From: Robbsia betulipollinis
GTDB lineage: Bacteria > Pseudomonadota > Gammaproteobacteria > Burkholderiales > Burkholderiaceae
Length of the DNA stretch: 64,000 nucleotides
NCBI RefSeq assembly: GCF_026624755.1
Contig: NZ_JAPMXC010000001.1
Location: 1,956,365 to 2,020,364, forward strand
Reading direction: 5' to 3'
Both the position numbers and the translations under genes were made by a program. Within the stretch, counting starts at the first letter, position 1. Every line of letters starts with the position of its first letter. This document shows positions 16,102 to 23,774 of this stretch, in pieces. The notes beneath the pieces were generated by a model. The model saw only the letters and a list, made by a program, of their open reading frames with translations. It was not told the DNA's origin and ran no database searches.

Positions 16102-17955
16102 ATGAATCCGATGCATAAGACCATCCTGACGCTGGCCCTGTCGGCTGCCTGCTGTGCGGCGCAGGCCGCGCCGCCGCGCTGGAACGACGCCCCGTTCAGT
16201 TATTACGCGAATGGGGTCACCGTCGAGCGGTTGCTGCGGGATTTTGCCCGCGATTTCAGTCTGCGCCTGGCGTTGAACGAACCGGAAGCCGCGCTCGCGG
16301 GCGGGACGGGAAGCGGGACCGGAAGCGGGACCGGAAGCGGATCCATAAGCGGGCCCCTGGGCAAGCGCGTGAACGGGCGCTTCAACAGTGCCAATCCCAC
16401 CGGTTTCCTCGATCAGATGGGCAGCGTCTACGGCTTTTCCTGGTTCACGTATGCGGGCGTGCTGTACGTCAGCGACGCCAGCGACGTGGTCACGCGCGTC
16501 GTCGATGCGCATGGCGGGGGCATCGACCGGCTGCGCCAGGCGCTCGACGACCTGGGGGTGCGCGATCCCCGTTTCGGCTGGGGGGAAATGCCCGAGCGCG
16601 GCATCGCGCTGGTGTCCGGGCCGGCGCGCTACGTCGCGTTGCTCCAGCAGATCGTCGCGCAACTGCCCAGTTCGGCGGGTGCGCAGGAAGTCCGGGTATT
16701 TCGGCTCAAGCATGCCTCGGTGCTGGACCGCACGATCCGTTACCGTGACCAGCAGATCGTCACGCCCGGCATGGCGACGATGTTGCGGCGGTTGATCGCG
16801 GGCGACGGCGTGACCGGCGTGGTGGGCGACGACACCGTGTCCCGGCTCAGCGCGCCGTTGCGCGCCGGGCCCGCACCGGTGTTCGGCGCGGCGGGCAACG
16901 TCGGCGCACCGGGCCTGCCCCCGTTGCCGGCCCTCGGAATGCCCGCGGACGCCACGGCATCTCCGATCGCGGGCAGTGCATCCACGCCGGCCGCCGCGGG
17001 CGTCGCGGGTGCGGGCGGTCCCGGCAGCAGTCCCGGCAGCGCGCCGGCGGGAAGCACCGGCCCCACATCGAGCGGCGGTCGCGTTCTCGCGCCCTCGATC
17101 CAGGCCGACCCCCGTCTCAACGCGATCGTCGTGGAGGATGTGCCGGAGCGCATGCCGATCTATCGGCAGTTGATCGACGAACTCGACGTGCCCACGGCGT
17201 TGATCCAGATCGAGGCGGCGATCGTCGACGTCAGCCGCAATCACATCAAGGAACTCGGGATCAATTGGGGCGCCCGGCTGGGACGGGTCGGTCTCGGCTT
17301 CGGGGATACCTCGTCGGTGAGCGGCGGCGCGCGCAGCGGCGTGCTCGACGCGGTCAGCGCGGGCGGGGCGGGTACGACCACTCTGGTGGCGAATGCCGGG
17401 AATTCGTTCGCCGCGAAAATCAGCCTGCTCGAACAGGCGGGCGATGCGCGCGTGCTGGCGAGTCCGTCGGTCCTGACCGCCGACAACCAGGGCGCGGTGC
17501 TGGATCTCTCCGATACGTTCTATGTGCAAACGCGCGGGCAGCAGGTCGCCACCGTCACGCCGGTGTCGGTCGGCACGACCCTGAACGTCACGCCCCGGTA
17601 TGTGTCGCCGCAGATCGCGGGACCGTATGGCGAAATCGAACTCACGGTGGATATCGAGGACGGGAAAATCCTGCCGACCCAGTACAACGGCCTGCCCGTG
17701 GTGCGCAAGAGCACCATCGGCACGCAGGCGCGCATCGCCGAGAACGAGGCGCTGGTGATCGCGGGTTACGACAGCGCCGACGACCAGAGCATGGTCACGC
17801 GCACGCCGTGGCTGGGAGCGTTGCCGTTGATCGGCGCATTGTTTCGCAACCGCGAGACCCGCGAGCGCAATACCGAGCGTCTGTTCGTGATCCGGCCGAC
17901 GATCGTCGGCCTGCCCGAACCACGCCCGCCGGCGTCCACCGGCGCGCCGCAGTGA
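16102..17955 (+). CDS. sctC: T3SS outer-membrane secretin SctC
   Basis: 617 aa. It has a Sec signal peptide (ILTLALSAACCAAQAAPPRW), N0/N1-type domains (FSYYANGVTVERLLRDFARD, VYGFSWFTYAGVLYV), a long Gly/Ala/Pro linker, then the secretin core: LIQIEAAIVDVSRNHIKELG, the GDARVLASPSVLTADNQGA segment and the C-terminal IAENEALVIAGYDS...PLIGALFRNRETRERNTERL block. It forms the outer-membrane ring of the injectisome. A 12-bp tandem repeat (about 16302-16340) encodes GTGSGTGSGTGS in the N-terminal domain, an insertion not expected there. It is the last gene of the operon; the converging sigma gene ends 78 bp downstream. Confidence 0.96.
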   Translation: MNPMHKTILTLALSAACCAAQAAPPRWNDAPFSYYANGVTVERLLRDFARDFSLRLALNEPEAALAGGTGSGTGSGTGSGSISGPLGKRVNGRFNSANPTGFLDQMGSVYGFSWFTYAGVLYVSDASDVVTRVVDAHGGGIDRLRQALDDLGVRDPRFGWGEMPERGIALVSGPARYVALLQQIVAQLPSSAGAQEVRVFRLKHASVLDRTIRYRDQQIVTPGMATMLRRLIAGDGVTGVVGDDTVSRLSAPLRAGPAPVFGAAGNVGAPGLPPLPALGMPADATASPIAGSASTPAAAGVAGAGGPGSSPGSAPAGSTGPTSSGGRVLAPSIQADPRLNAIVVEDVPERMPIYRQLIDELDVPTALIQIEAAIVDVSRNHIKELGINWGARLGRVGLGFGDTSSVSGGARSGVLDAVSAGGAGTTTLVANAGNSFAAKISLLEQAGDARVLASPSVLTADNQGAVLDLSDTFYVQTRGQQVATVTPVSVGTTLNVTPRYVSPQIAGPYGEIELTVDIEDGKILPTQYNGLPVVRKSTIGTQARIAENEALVIAGYDSADDQSMVTRTPWLGALPLIGALFRNRETRERNTERLFVIRPTIVGLPEPRPPASTGAPQ

Positions 17956-18033
17956 CGCCACGATGCCGCTTCGATGAAACCCCTGTGATGCCGCGTCGAT
18001 GAAGCCGCCACGATGCCGTGGCGACGCCGCGTG

Positions 18034-18741
18034 TCAGAGACTTACGCCGCGTGCCGCCAGTTTTTCGGTCAATGCGCGGCGCGCGCGCGACAGCCGGCTG
18101 CGCACCGTGCCGATCGGCACCGTCAGCATGACGGCCGCTTCCTCGTACGAGAGCGCTTCGATGCCGACCAGCATCAGCAGCTCGCGCATGTGCGGCGGCA
18201 GTTCGTCCAGCGCGGCGTCGAGTTGCCGGAACAACTGAGCCTGTGCGAACTGCCGCTCGGGGTCGTTGATCGCATACCCGGCGATGTCGCTCTCGGAAAT
18301 GTCGTCGAGCGCGGATTCGTCCGTTATCTGATGGCGCCGGTGCGGCGAGCGCGACAGATAGTTCCGCACCAGATTCATCGCGATGCCGTAGAGCCAGGTC
18401 GACAGCTGCGATTCGCCGCGAAAGCTCCGGTAGGCCTGCACCGCCTCGACGAATGTCTGCTGCGCGAGTTCTTCCGCATCGCTGCTGTTGCCGATGTGCT
18501 TGAGGATGAAGCGATACAACCGTGAGGAATGGCTGTCGACGAGCTGCTTGAACAAGACGCCCTCGTCGAACGCCGGCGCGTGCGCGGCGGCATGGGTGTC
18601 GACAGCAGGGGTATCGACGACGGCACCGGTATCGACGACGGCCTCGTCATGGCGACCGGCGGCCGGGACGTCCGCGGGCAGGGCGGCGGCTGCGAAAACC
18701 AGCGCCGCGACGGGCTCCGGAACACGGGGATGACGCTTCAT
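18034..18741 (-). CDS. ECF sigma factor, BtrS/HrpL-like candidate T3SS activator
   Basis: 235 aa from the ATG at 18741, with AGGA upstream; an ATG at 18762 is possible. An Ala/Val/Asp-rich N-terminal extension of about 55 residues precedes sigma region 2 (LVDSHSSRLYRFILKHIGNS, DAEELAQQTFVEAVQAYRSF, STWLYGIAMNLVRNYLSRSP) and region 4 (ALDELPPHMRELLMLVGIEA, LSYEEAAVMLTVPIGTVRSR). It converges on sctC. A gene at 18847-19263 lies upstream on the same strand and carries a GGAAC-N16-TTAC motif in front, suggesting positive autoregulation. In Bordetella, the ECF factor BtrS next to the bsc genes activates the T3SS. Sigma identity is certain; the target is inferred. Confidence 0.9.
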   Translation of the reverse strand: MKRHPRVPEPVAALVFAAAALPADVPAAGRHDEAVVDTGAVVDTPAVDTHAAAHAPAFDEGVLFKQLVDSHSSRLYRFILKHIGNSSDAEELAQQTFVEAVQAYRSFRGESQLSTWLYGIAMNLVRNYLSRSPHRRHQITDESALDDISESDIAGYAINDPERQFAQAQLFRQLDAALDELPPHMRELLMLVGIEALSYEEAAVMLTVPIGTVRSRLSRARRALTEKLAARGVSL

Positions 18742-18846
18742 GATAATTCGTTGTCCTATCATATGAATAGTCGAAGCGATTCGCGTGCTGGCCGGACGAT
18801 GCGCCCGTGCGCGCCCGACAGGAGTGCGGTTCCGGCGGTATCCCGC

Positions 18847-19263
18847 CTATTGCAGGCGCTGTGTCGTCCCGCCGATCGCGGGATGGGCGCCGCCCAGCAG
18901 GCCGGCCAGGAAATCCACGCCGTCGAGCGCCACGCGTGCCGTCTCGGTCATCGTGACGGCACGCTGCACCAGCGCCGATGACAGCGCTTCACCCGGACGC
19001 GGCGTCAGCCCCAGCTCCCGCACGGTATGCGCGACGAGTTCCGCGCCGAATGCGTCGCGCAGCGCGGCGACGAAATGCCGGACCGTGTCGATGCCGGGTT
19101 CCAGCCAGGCCACCGGACAGCCCGCGGGCGTCATGCCCACGGCGATCAGTTTCATCGCCGACGGGTGCTCGACGACGGCAATCGCCGGCCCCCGACCGGC
19201 ATAGCGGCGAAAGTCGTCGAGGTGAATCCTGCGAGCGCCGCGCGCATCGGTGCATATGGTCAT
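18847..19263 (-). CDS. Unknown protein cotranscribed with the ECF sigma factor
   Basis: 138 aa; ATG at 19263 chosen because CAGGAGG lies 5 bases upstream. Alternating hydrophobic segments (AIAVVEHPSAMKLIAVGM, GCPVAWLEPGIDTVRHFVAA) suggest a small alpha/beta protein, followed by a helix (VQRAVTMTETARVALDG). No membrane segment or known motif. It is separated from the sigma gene by 105 bp and shares its direction, so the two are probably one transcript started from the motif at 19295-19319. A gene adjacent to a T3SS ECF factor might encode an anti-sigma factor, as BspR/BtrA does in Bordetella, but I cannot show homology. Confidence 0.65.
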   Translation of the reverse strand: MTICTDARGARRIHLDDFRRYAGRGPAIAVVEHPSAMKLIAVGMTPAGCPVAWLEPGIDTVRHFVAALRDAFGAELVAHTVRELGLTPRPGEALSSALVQRAVTMTETARVALDGVDFLAGLLGGAHPAIGGTTQRLQ

Positions 19264-19294
19264 CCGAGCCTCCTGACAAATGGTTGAGGGGTGA

Positions 19295-19319
19295 GTAACA
19301 CGGACCATGCGCGGGTTCC
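19295..19319 (-). promoter_or_regulatory. Putative ECF-sigma promoter of the sigma-factor operon
   Basis: On the minus strand GGAAC (19319-19315), 16 bases, TTAC (19298-19295), 31 bp upstream of the ATG at 19263. Same elements and spacing as the motifs in front of sctW, gene 1023 and sctR. Confidence 0.58.
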
Positions 19320-19714
19320 GTCAGGGTCTGCGCGCCCGAGCCGCGCCGCGTGGCGCCCCCCGGGCATCTGCCTACTCCATGAATTCGTTGTCTGCCAAGC
19401 GATGTGCAAAATATAACGGATGGATTTTCCGGATTCATTGTTTATTGCATACGCATGAGAAATGTTGAATATCCTGGAATAGCGGTGAAGTGCCTGGTTT
19501 GCGTATATTTGACTCATTGCGGCGGCGCACTCGAAATTATTGCATTCATTAATCGGAAATTATTGCGTAAAGGGCGCACCGCCAAGCCTGGCAAGGCTTT
19601 ATGAAGGTGACGCCGGTTTTACCGGCGGCTGTCGGTTTCAAAGAATCAGGGTGTGCCGGCGACGCGACGCGCCGGATGAAAAAACATTTCAGGTAATGAA
19701 AACGGGAGTGCGCT
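19320..19714. other. AT-rich gene-free stretch between the sigma operon and the next gene
   Basis: About 395 bp without a convincing gene. From about 19390 the sequence is clearly richer in A and T than its surroundings, with runs such as AAAATATAACGG, TTGTTTATTGC and GAAATTATTGC. It contains short inverted repeats (AAGCC/GGCTT near 19585 and GCCGGT-TTT-ACCGGC near 19612). Low GC in front of a T3SS-linked gene is consistent with a silencer-bound regulatory region or foreign DNA. No sigma-70 or ECF motif could be fixed. Confidence 0.5.
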
Positions 19715-20212
19715 GTGATTAAGCAAAACCTGCTCGGCATGTCTTTCGACATTGCCCCCGTCCGCTCGGATCCCCTCCATGAGCTGGGTGCGCTGTGCGG
19801 TCTGGAGGACCTGCGTACGAATGCCGAAGGCCTGTGTTGCCTGGTGTTCGGGACGCGCATCGTGCATCTGCAGCGCTGGCCTCACAGCAGCCGGATACGT
19901 TTGTCGAGCGAAGTCGCGGCATTGCCGGTGGCGGCACTGCCCGGCGTGGGACCGGTGCGCGAGTCGCTTCAGGAAATGCGCCGCGACGGTATCGCGTTGC
20001 GGATCCTGCACGCCGATGCCTGGTGCGTGCAGTCCGTGTTCGACGGTCTGGGCGTAAGCGAGGACGACGGCGCGGCAGGCGCATCGCTGCTGGCGGCGAT
20101 CGAACGGCTGCTCCGGCACGCGCAGGCCTGGCAGCGGGCGGCGTCGGCGCCCGGCGCATCCGTGCTGCCCGCCGCGCGGCGCGGCTCGCCGGCGTTCAGA
20201 CGTCGGGGATGA
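19715..20212 (+). CDS. Small protein resembling class I T3SS chaperones
   Basis: 165 aa from a GTG at 19715 preceded by GGGAG. The segment PLHELGALCGLEDLRTNAEG with LCCLVFGTRIVHLQ resembles the N-terminal helix-strand pattern of CesT/SycE/SycN chaperones (Leu-rich helix, conserved Gly, then a beta-strand). A second strand-helix unit follows (IALRILHADAWCV, then AAIERLLRHAQAWQR). The C-terminus is Ala/Arg-rich and disordered. It stands alone on the plus strand next to the sigma factor and ends 17 bases inside the converging kinase gene. Function inferred weakly; it could also be a regulator of the sigma module. Confidence 0.5.
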   Translation: MIKQNLLGMSFDIAPVRSDPLHELGALCGLEDLRTNAEGLCCLVFGTRIVHLQRWPHSSRIRLSSEVAALPVAALPGVGPVRESLQEMRRDGIALRILHADAWCVQSVFDGLGVSEDDGAAGASLLAAIERLLRHAQAWQRAASAPGASVLPAARRGSPAFRRRG

Positions 20213-20660
20213 TGGCCTTGTGCACGACGAGGTGATTGCAGCCATCGGCGTGCCGGTAGTGCATCGTCTCGGTCAATTGCGTGACGAAATGCACGCCGAG
20301 ACCGCCATGCGCGCGCGCCGCGAGCGGCGCGCGCGTATCCACCGGCGCGCGCCGGGTCATGTCGAAGGGCGGGGCGTCGTCGCGCAGCGTGATCGATAGC
20401 GCATCGCCCGCGGCGGTGAACGCCACGCACAGGTCGATCGTGACGGCGGCGTGCGGTCCGTGCGCGGCGGGCCGCGTGCCATGCATCGCGATATTCGTCA
20501 GCAGTTCTTCGAGAATCAGTTCGACGTGAAAGGCGGTCCTGCGCGGCAGGGCGACCTGCCCGGCCCACGTCGCGAAAGCGTCGTTGAGCGCGGCGACGTC
20601 TTCCATGCTGGCGGAGATGCGCCGCGAGAACGGTGTCGGTAATGTCAGGAGAGGCGTCAT
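20196..20660 (-). CDS. RsbW/BtrW-type anti-sigma factor serine kinase
   Basis: 154 aa GHKL (HATPase) protein. The N box HVELILEELLTNIAMHG carries the Glu and Asn that bind Mg-ATP; later motifs are LSITLRDDAPPFD and GGLGVHFVTQLTETMHYRH, the glycine-rich ATP lid region. Such kinases phosphorylate a STAS anti-anti-sigma partner and sequester a sigma factor, or a surrogate, when the partner is phosphorylated. I place the start at 20660 because residues upstream of ISASMEDVAALNDAF are needed for the first strand; no ribosome site is visible. The start codon overlaps that of the divergent gene at 20659. No STAS gene occurs in the window. Confidence 0.87.
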   Translation of the reverse strand: MTPLLTLPTPFSRRISASMEDVAALNDAFATWAGQVALPRRTAFHVELILEELLTNIAMHGTRPAAHGPHAAVTIDLCVAFTAAGDALSITLRDDAPPFDMTRRAPVDTRAPLAARAHGGLGVHFVTQLTETMHYRHADGCNHLVVHKAIIPDV

Positions 20661-21480
20661 GGGCAGGTTTGTCGTCGGCGCGCGGCGCGGTATCGTCCGC
20701 GTGGGGCTGTTGCGGGGGCGGTTGGCGCGGGTGGGTCGCAAACTGGGTCAGGCGGCGGGACGCACCATGGAGACCGCCGGAACATGGTTAGTATCGCTCA
20801 TGATCGGCGTGTTTGTCGTGCATTTGCTGTTGGGCGCGGAAAACCGTGCGACCCGCGATGCCTGGCGCGGCGAACGCTTCACGCTGACGTTGCGCCAGCT
20901 TGCCGACCGCTTCGAGAACGACCTGGCGCTGGGCCTCGATCCGATCGGCAACGGTGCCGGCGCGCGCATGCTCGATGTCGCGTATGGGCGTGATGCCGCG
21001 CTGGTCGCGGTGCGGGTGGTCGACCGTCACGGCACGATCCTGCTCGACAGCGATCGGGGCGGCGTGGGCGGGAGGGTGCCGGCTGCCGTTCGCCATGCGG
21101 CGGATATCGCCGGCGCATGGCCGTGGCGCGCGCGGGTGGGCCCGCAGTGGATCCAGGGCGTGGCGATCCATAACGCCTTCGGCGAATGGGTCGCCGATGT
21201 CATGCTGACCTACGCCGATTCGTCGGCCGCGCCGCCCTGCGCCGCGCCGTCCGGCACCGCGGCGCAGGGCGGCGCGGCATGGTTGGCGGCCGCCGTGACG
21301 TTCCTGCTGGCATGCGGGTGCGCGACAGCCGTGCTGGCGCGGCTGCATGGCGCGCCAGCCGCCCGTGCCGTGGCGCGCGAACAGGCCGATGGGCGGCGCA
21401 TCGCCATGGCGCGGCTCGCAGCACTGGAACACTGTCTGGAAACGGTCGACTGCGACGTACCCCGGCAGGACGTCCAATGA
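20659..21480 (+). CDS. Bitopic membrane protein with periplasmic sensor-like domain
   Basis: 273 aa; ATG at 20659 preceded by AGGAGAGG at good spacing. One membrane helix near residues 40-58 (TWLVSLMIGVFVVHLLLG), a periplasmic domain of about 125 residues (LRQLADRFENDLALGLDP, VVDRHGTILLDSDRGG) and a second helix (AAWLAAAVTFLLACGCATAV) followed by a short cytoplasmic tail. This is the layout of Cache/dCACHE-type sensors without an output domain. It overlaps the next membrane-protein gene by 4 bases and begins the operon that ends in the PP2C phosphatase. It may occupy the role of the uncharacterised membrane component near the Bordetella btr genes. Confidence 0.7.
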   Translation: MGRFVVGARRGIVRVGLLRGRLARVGRKLGQAAGRTMETAGTWLVSLMIGVFVVHLLLGAENRATRDAWRGERFTLTLRQLADRFENDLALGLDPIGNGAGARMLDVAYGRDAALVAVRVVDRHGTILLDSDRGGVGGRVPAAVRHAADIAGAWPWRARVGPQWIQGVAIHNAFGEWVADVMLTYADSSAAPPCAAPSGTAAQGGAAWLAAAVTFLLACGCATAVLARLHGAPAARAVAREQADGRRIAMARLAALEHCLETVDCDVPRQDVQ

Positions 21481-23774
21481 GCGATGCCGCCCGGCTGTAT
21501 CGCCGCTTTGCCCTGGTCGGCATGCTCGCGCTGGGCGGCACGAGCCTGTTCCTGTTCGCCGGTTGTCTGCGTCAGCAGGGCCTGGACGCGGAGCACGAGC
21601 GTGCGTCGCGCGCGCGCGCGCTGGCGCGGACGCTCGCCGCGCAGATCGGTGCGGCGGTGACGGACGGCGTGCCGCTGACGCGCTTCGTCGATCTTGCGGA
21701 TTTCGTCGCGCAGCAACGCCGAGGCGACCCCTTGTTGTCGATCGCAGTGTGCGACGCGCACAGCCGGGTGCTGGCGGCCAGCGGCATGCGGTCTGCCGTG
21801 GAGGGCGGCAAGGGCGGCGACGGCTGCGCCGCAGATCTCGCGCATGAGGATGCCGACGGGCGCGGTGCGGGTGCCGATCATCGCGGTGGCGGCAAGGACG
21901 CCGATAGCGCCGCCGCCCACGACGCCGACGGCACGGTCTTCGCCGTGGCGCCGGTACGCGACATGCGATCGGGTGGGCGCGTGGGTTTCGTGCGCGTCTC
22001 GCTGGCGGCGGGCGGTGTCGTGCAGCGGTTTGTCGCGCCGCTCGCGCTCGGCCTGTGCGATTTGCTGGTGGTGCTGGCCGCGGTGCTCGGTTTCGCCGGC
22101 GAGGCCCTGCGTGTGGCCTGGCGCTGCGGCCCCGAGTTGCGTCGACGCGTCGTTCTGGCCGGGGCGCGCCGCCTGCAGGCGGAGGACTTTTCGTCATCCT
22201 GGCGCGGCGCGGCGCGGCGCCGCTGGGATACGCGCGCGCAGGACAATACGCACCTCGTGCGCCAGGTCAACGAAAGCGAGCGGCGCGCCTGGCGCCTGGT
22301 CGACTCCCTGTCGCGTACCGAAACCGACGTCACGCGGCGTGCCCGGCTCGACGCGCGACTCGCTCGCGCGCGCGGTCCGGCGCGTTTCGCCGGGCAGGCG
22401 CCGGCCACGCGCTGCGGGGTGGCGACCGTCGCGCAGGCGCGCTGGCTGGCGCTGCTCGCCGGGTGCGCGGCAGGCGCGCTGGGAACCCCGGGTGGCGCGG
22501 GTGCCGCCGGACAGGGGGGTGGCAGCACGTCCCTGTGGTTGTGCGTGGCGACCCTGCTCGGTATGGCCGCCGCGTGCCGGCCGCCGATCGGACGTGGGGC
22601 GTCCGCCGCTTCGATCGGCGTCGCGGGTTGCATCGGCCTCGTCCTGCTGGCGTTGTGCGCCGTATGGATCGGCCCGATGGACGTGACGGGCGTGTCCGGA
22701 GCCGGGCACATGGCGACGGTCTTCGGCGACTCGGGCGGCATGGGCGGTACCTGGGTCACGCGCGTGATCGTGCATGCGGCGGCAGGCGCTTGCCTGGGCG
22801 CACTGCTCGGGGCCGCGGACAGTGCCGTGCGCATGGCCACGCGCAAATCCCGTTTCGACATGCCGCGAACGGGCATGCGCGACCACTGGCTGGGCGCCTT
22901 TCTGGGCCTGTTCTGGTTCGGTCCCGTCGCCGCGGCGTTCATCGGCGCGGTGCTGCCCGGCTGGGCGGGGTACGGATGCGCGGCGCTGGCGGCCTTGCCC
23001 GCCGCCGCCGCCGCGCTCCTGCTGGCGCGTTATCGCGGCGACCGGCGCAGCGTCGGCGGGCGGCATCCCTGGCAGGGCCTGCCGCCATCGCGGACCGGGG
23101 TTGCGCGACGCGCCGACGCGCCGCGCAACGGTGAGCGCCGCGCGGTGATCGCCGCCGCGCTGGCGGTGGGTGGCTGGTGTCTGCAGGCAACGTGGCTCGT
23201 CCGCGCGGACGCGGGGTGGCTCGTGGCAGGACTGCGCGCCACGGGGCTGGACGCGGCGGGCCAGGGTCTGCCGGGGCACGCGCCGATGCTGCTCTGGAGC
23301 GCGGTGGGTCTCGGCCTGCTGGCCGGCGCGCGCACGGCACGGCGCGCGCCATGCGCAACAGGCGTGCCGTGCGTGCCGGGTATGTACGCCGCCGCCGCGC
23401 AGGCCGCGGTGCTGACGTACCTGATTCTCGTACTGCCGCTCGCCGGACACGGGCCGGCCTGGCAGCGGGATATGGTCGTGCTGGGTGCGTGGGCGTTGGC
23501 GGCGGTCGGCGCCGGCTTGCTGGCGGCCACGATCGCGCACCGGCTCGCCGCGTTGCGCGCGCCGCTTGCGGCCTGCCTGCCGGTTTTTTGCCTGACCCTG
23601 GGGATGGGCGAACTCGTTGCTCTGGCATGCGAAGGGGGCGCGATGCGGTGGGAGGCACCGCACGCCGCCGATGCGTGGACGCCGTTGCTGGCCTTCCTGG
23701 CGGCGCTGGCGGTGCTGGCCGCGCCCGCGCACCCGCGCCGTTCCCCGCCGGCGTGCGTCAGCCGTGCGGATTAA
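21477..23774 (+). CDS. Large polytopic membrane protein with N-terminal sensor-like domain
   Basis: 765 aa. Helix 1 (FALVGMLALGGTSLFLFAG) and helix 2 (LALGLCDLLVVLAAVLGFAG) flank a periplasmic domain of about 160 residues containing DPLLSIAVCDAHSRVLAASG, which resembles the sensor domain of the preceding gene. A charged cytoplasmic segment (QVNESERRAWRLVDSLSRTE) follows. The rest, from about residue 320, has around a dozen hydrophobic segments and no catalytic motif I recognise. The start overlaps the upstream stop; the end overlaps the start of the phosphatase gene. Gene context implies a role in signal input to the phosphatase. The family is unknown to me. Confidence 0.7.
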   Translation: MSDAARLYRRFALVGMLALGGTSLFLFAGCLRQQGLDAEHERASRARALARTLAAQIGAAVTDGVPLTRFVDLADFVAQQRRGDPLLSIAVCDAHSRVLAASGMRSAVEGGKGGDGCAADLAHEDADGRGAGADHRGGGKDADSAAAHDADGTVFAVAPVRDMRSGGRVGFVRVSLAAGGVVQRFVAPLALGLCDLLVVLAAVLGFAGEALRVAWRCGPELRRRVVLAGARRLQAEDFSSSWRGAARRRWDTRAQDNTHLVRQVNESERRAWRLVDSLSRTETDVTRRARLDARLARARGPARFAGQAPATRCGVATVAQARWLALLAGCAAGALGTPGGAGAAGQGGGSTSLWLCVATLLGMAAACRPPIGRGASAASIGVAGCIGLVLLALCAVWIGPMDVTGVSGAGHMATVFGDSGGMGGTWVTRVIVHAAAGACLGALLGAADSAVRMATRKSRFDMPRTGMRDHWLGAFLGLFWFGPVAAAFIGAVLPGWAGYGCAALAALPAAAAALLLARYRGDRRSVGGRHPWQGLPPSRTGVARRADAPRNGERRAVIAAALAVGGWCLQATWLVRADAGWLVAGLRATGLDAAGQGLPGHAPMLLWSAVGLGLLAGARTARRAPCATGVPCVPGMYAAAAQAAVLTYLILVLPLAGHGPAWQRDMVVLGAWALAAVGAGLLAATIAHRLAALRAPLAACLPVFCLTLGMGELVALACEGGAMRWEAPHAADAWTPLLAFLAALAVLAAPAHPRRSPPACVSRAD

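Noticed and set aside
15421-17961. 846-aa minus-strand ORF opposite sctU and sctC
   Set aside because: Arg/His/Ala-rich shadow; the plus strand carries unmistakable SctU, chaperone and secretin genes.
17956-18033. Direct repeats of GATGCCGC-TCGATGAA between sctC and the sigma gene as a terminator or attachment site
   Set aside because: No stem with a T-run and no tRNA or integrase; probably simple-sequence drift.
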